A DNA stretch of 64,000 nucleotides from JABDLO01 sp035327565 (GTDB lineage Bacteria > Bacteroidota > Bacteroidia > Chitinophagales > Saprospiraceae): positions 1 to 64,000 of the forward strand of contig DAOLDB010000015.1 in the NCBI GenBank assembly GCA_035327565.1, in the 5' to 3' direction. Below the pieces are notes generated by a model that was not told where the DNA came from, did not search any database, and saw only the letters and a program-made list of their open reading frames with translations. The position numbers and the translations under genes are program-made. Below, piece after piece: positions 62,904 through 64,000 of the stretch (its first letter is position 1; each line of letters opens with the position of its first letter).

Positions 62904-63520
62904 TATATAAATATTTTCCGGAACTGAGCGATAAACAAAAAGAACGATATGAGACGCTTTGGGATTTATACCAGGATTGGAACGTAAAAATCAATGTAAT
63001 TTCAAGGAAAGATATTGACAACTTATTCCTTCATCATGTCATGCATTCCTTGTCAATTTATCGATTTATGCGGTTTCAACCGGGTTCTCAGATTCTTGAT
63101 TTGGGAACCGGAGGAGGCTTTCCCGGAATTCCATTGTCGATTGTAATGGAAGATGTCAAATGGGTTTTGATTGATGGAACCAAAAAGAAAATAACAGTAG
63201 TTCAGGATGTAGTTGAAAAATTGGAATTAGAGCATGTACATGCTTACCATTTGCGGGCAGAAGAAGTGAAATTGAAATTTGATTATGTAGTGACAAGGGC
63301 TGTTGCTGAGCTGGAAGTTCTTTTAAAATGGACACGCTCCTTACTGTCACAAAAGCACAGGAATAGCAGACCGAATGGGTTAATTGCTTTAAAAGGAGGG
63401 GTATTTAAATCAGAGTTAAAGAAATTGCACAGATCAGAGTATACTGAGGTGGTTGCTATTCAAAAGTATTTTAATGAACCCTATTTCGATGAAAAGTATA
63501 TTGTGTATGTGCAAGGATAA
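62873..63520 (+). CDS. rsmG: 16S rRNA m7G527 methyltransferase RsmG (GidB)
   Basis: A 215-residue SAM methyltransferase that adds the N7 methyl to G527 of 16S rRNA. The N-terminal helix FPELSDKQKERYETLWDLYQDWNVKINVISRKD and the motif I DLGTGGGFPGIPLSI are diagnostic. It starts inside the upstream glycosyltransferase gene (31-base overlap), which suggests translational coupling and is an odd pairing. Confidence 0.95.
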   Translation: MDTKKYHLELIYKYFPELSDKQKERYETLWDLYQDWNVKINVISRKDIDNLFLHHVMHSLSIYRFMRFQPGSQILDLGTGGGFPGIPLSIVMEDVKWVLIDGTKKKITVVQDVVEKLELEHVHAYHLRAEEVKLKFDYVVTRAVAELEVLLKWTRSLLSQKHRNSRPNGLIALKGGVFKSELKKLHRSEYTEVVAIQKYFNEPYFDEKYIVYVQG

Positions 63521-63617
63521 TTAAATTATTCAGTTTCAAACAATAAAGAGATCGTGAATCCAGTTCATACCATACAGTGAATTCATGACAACTAAATTTT
63601 TTAACTAAATTATTTCT

Positions 63618-63851
63618 ATGAAGCAAAGCTACACTGACGAAAAACTTATTCAATTCATTTACGGAGAATGTGACATTCTTGAAAGGCTCGAGATAGAGGA
63701 TGCCCTGGAAAGTGATTTCTTTCTTAAAGATGCATACCTATCATTGTTTGATGCATACAAAATGCTTCCAAAGGTGAATTATTCTCCGCGAAGCCAATTA
63801 TTAACAAACATATTGGAGTATAGCGCAAACACTCTTGAAGTATCAGTGTAA
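63618..63851 (+). CDS. Small conserved-looking hypothetical protein, 77 aa
   Basis: A complete ATG frame with acidic helices (MKQSYTDEKLIQFIYGECDILERLEIEDAL) followed by a segment SYLSLFDAYKMLP type. The form resembles the N-terminal module of anti-sigma proteins but no zinc motif is complete. It ends 25 bases before a strong terminator. Function unknown. Confidence 0.7.
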   Translation: MKQSYTDEKLIQFIYGECDILERLEIEDALESDFFLKDAYLSLFDAYKMLPKVNYSPRSQLLTNILEYSANTLEVSV

Positions 63852-63876
63852 ATGAAGTATAAGTGCAGAAAATTTT

Positions 63877-63913
63877 AAAGGGAAACAGGGCCAGGCTTTT
63901 GTTTCCCTTTTTT
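63877..63913 (+). terminator. Intrinsic terminator
   Basis: AAAGGGAAAC (63877-63886) pairs perfectly with GTTTCCCTTT (63901-63910), ten base pairs, followed by T residues. It ends the 77-aa gene's transcript. Confidence 0.85.
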
Positions 63914-64000
63914 GTTTTCGTGATCCTGGAAGGAAACACATTCACCATATTCTTCGATATTCTTTCAACTAAGATCAAATACGGTCGATTATTTTGATCA

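Noticed and set aside
1..64000. tRNA, rRNA, CRISPR array or insertion sequence
   Set aside because: No cloverleaf, rRNA text, repeat-spacer pattern or transposase was seen in any gap; automated RNA searches could still find something weak.

Overview
The window looks like a Bacteroidota chromosome, most likely a Saprospiria-type marine or freshwater member (inference). Evidence: a type IX secretion system (T9SS) sortase of the PorU type; secreted proteins ending in T9SS type A and type B (CHU_C) sorting domains; a GGGP-synthase-like gene; ECF sigma factors with small or membrane partners; several copies of the Bacteroidota -7 promoter element TAnnTTTG; little Shine-Dalgarno use and frequent TTG/GTG starts. 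No rRNA, tRNA, CRISPR array or intact insertion sequence was found. All genes look chromosomal, at roughly 40 percent GC.

Layout. 1-7.9 kb: two hypothetical envelope or secreted proteins on the minus strand, then a plus-strand run (two hypothetical proteins, an AhpD-like protein, an aldo/keto reductase, a GH13 alpha-glucosidase) meeting nadB tail to tail. 8-14 kb: an M1 peptidase lipoprotein, two ArsR-type regulators, tsaB coupled to an S41 protease, and an alpha/beta hydrolase. 14.6-24 kb: minus-strand envelope genes (a dockerin-bearing T9SS cargo with an acidic tract, a peptidase-MA/TolB-propeller/barrel protein, a CHU_C protein) and an ALDH7-type dehydrogenase. 24.2-28.5 kb: GGGP synthase, rsgA and a GH127 lipoprotein. 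28.5-38.2 kb: an accessory stretch with a methyltransferase, an NmrA protein, a membrane adenylate cyclase, an ankyrin protein, a serine hydrolase, and at least three broken genes. 38.6-44.7 kb: a hydrolase/ECF-sigma/membrane-protein operon, a fold-type IV aminotransferase, a second ECF sigma with its partner, pdeM and an MBL hydrolase. 44.8-53 kb: surface-polysaccharide genes (mannose-1-phosphate guanylyltransferase, four glycosyltransferases or candidates, a polysaccharide-deacetylase-like protein, a FemAB/GNAT-like protein). 53-61.6 kb: a 1678-residue PorU-type sortase, then an operon of lipoprotein, APC permease and an AKR-Rid fusion. 61.8-64 kb: a GT2 glycosyltransferase overlapping rsmG, and a small protein before a strong terminator.

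How the genes fit together. The sortase, the two sorting-domain proteins and the polysaccharide cluster all concern building and decorating the cell surface; in this phylum T9SS cargo is commonly attached to surface lipopolysaccharide. The most unusual items are the AKR-Rid fusion, whose Rid half has Asn where the archetypal catalytic Arg should be, encoded with its own permease and lipoprotein behind a perfect palindrome; the MA-peptidase/propeller/barrel fusion; the decayed genes between 29.4 and 38.2 kb; and several operator-like repeats upstream of the S41 protease and the hydrolase/sigma operon.
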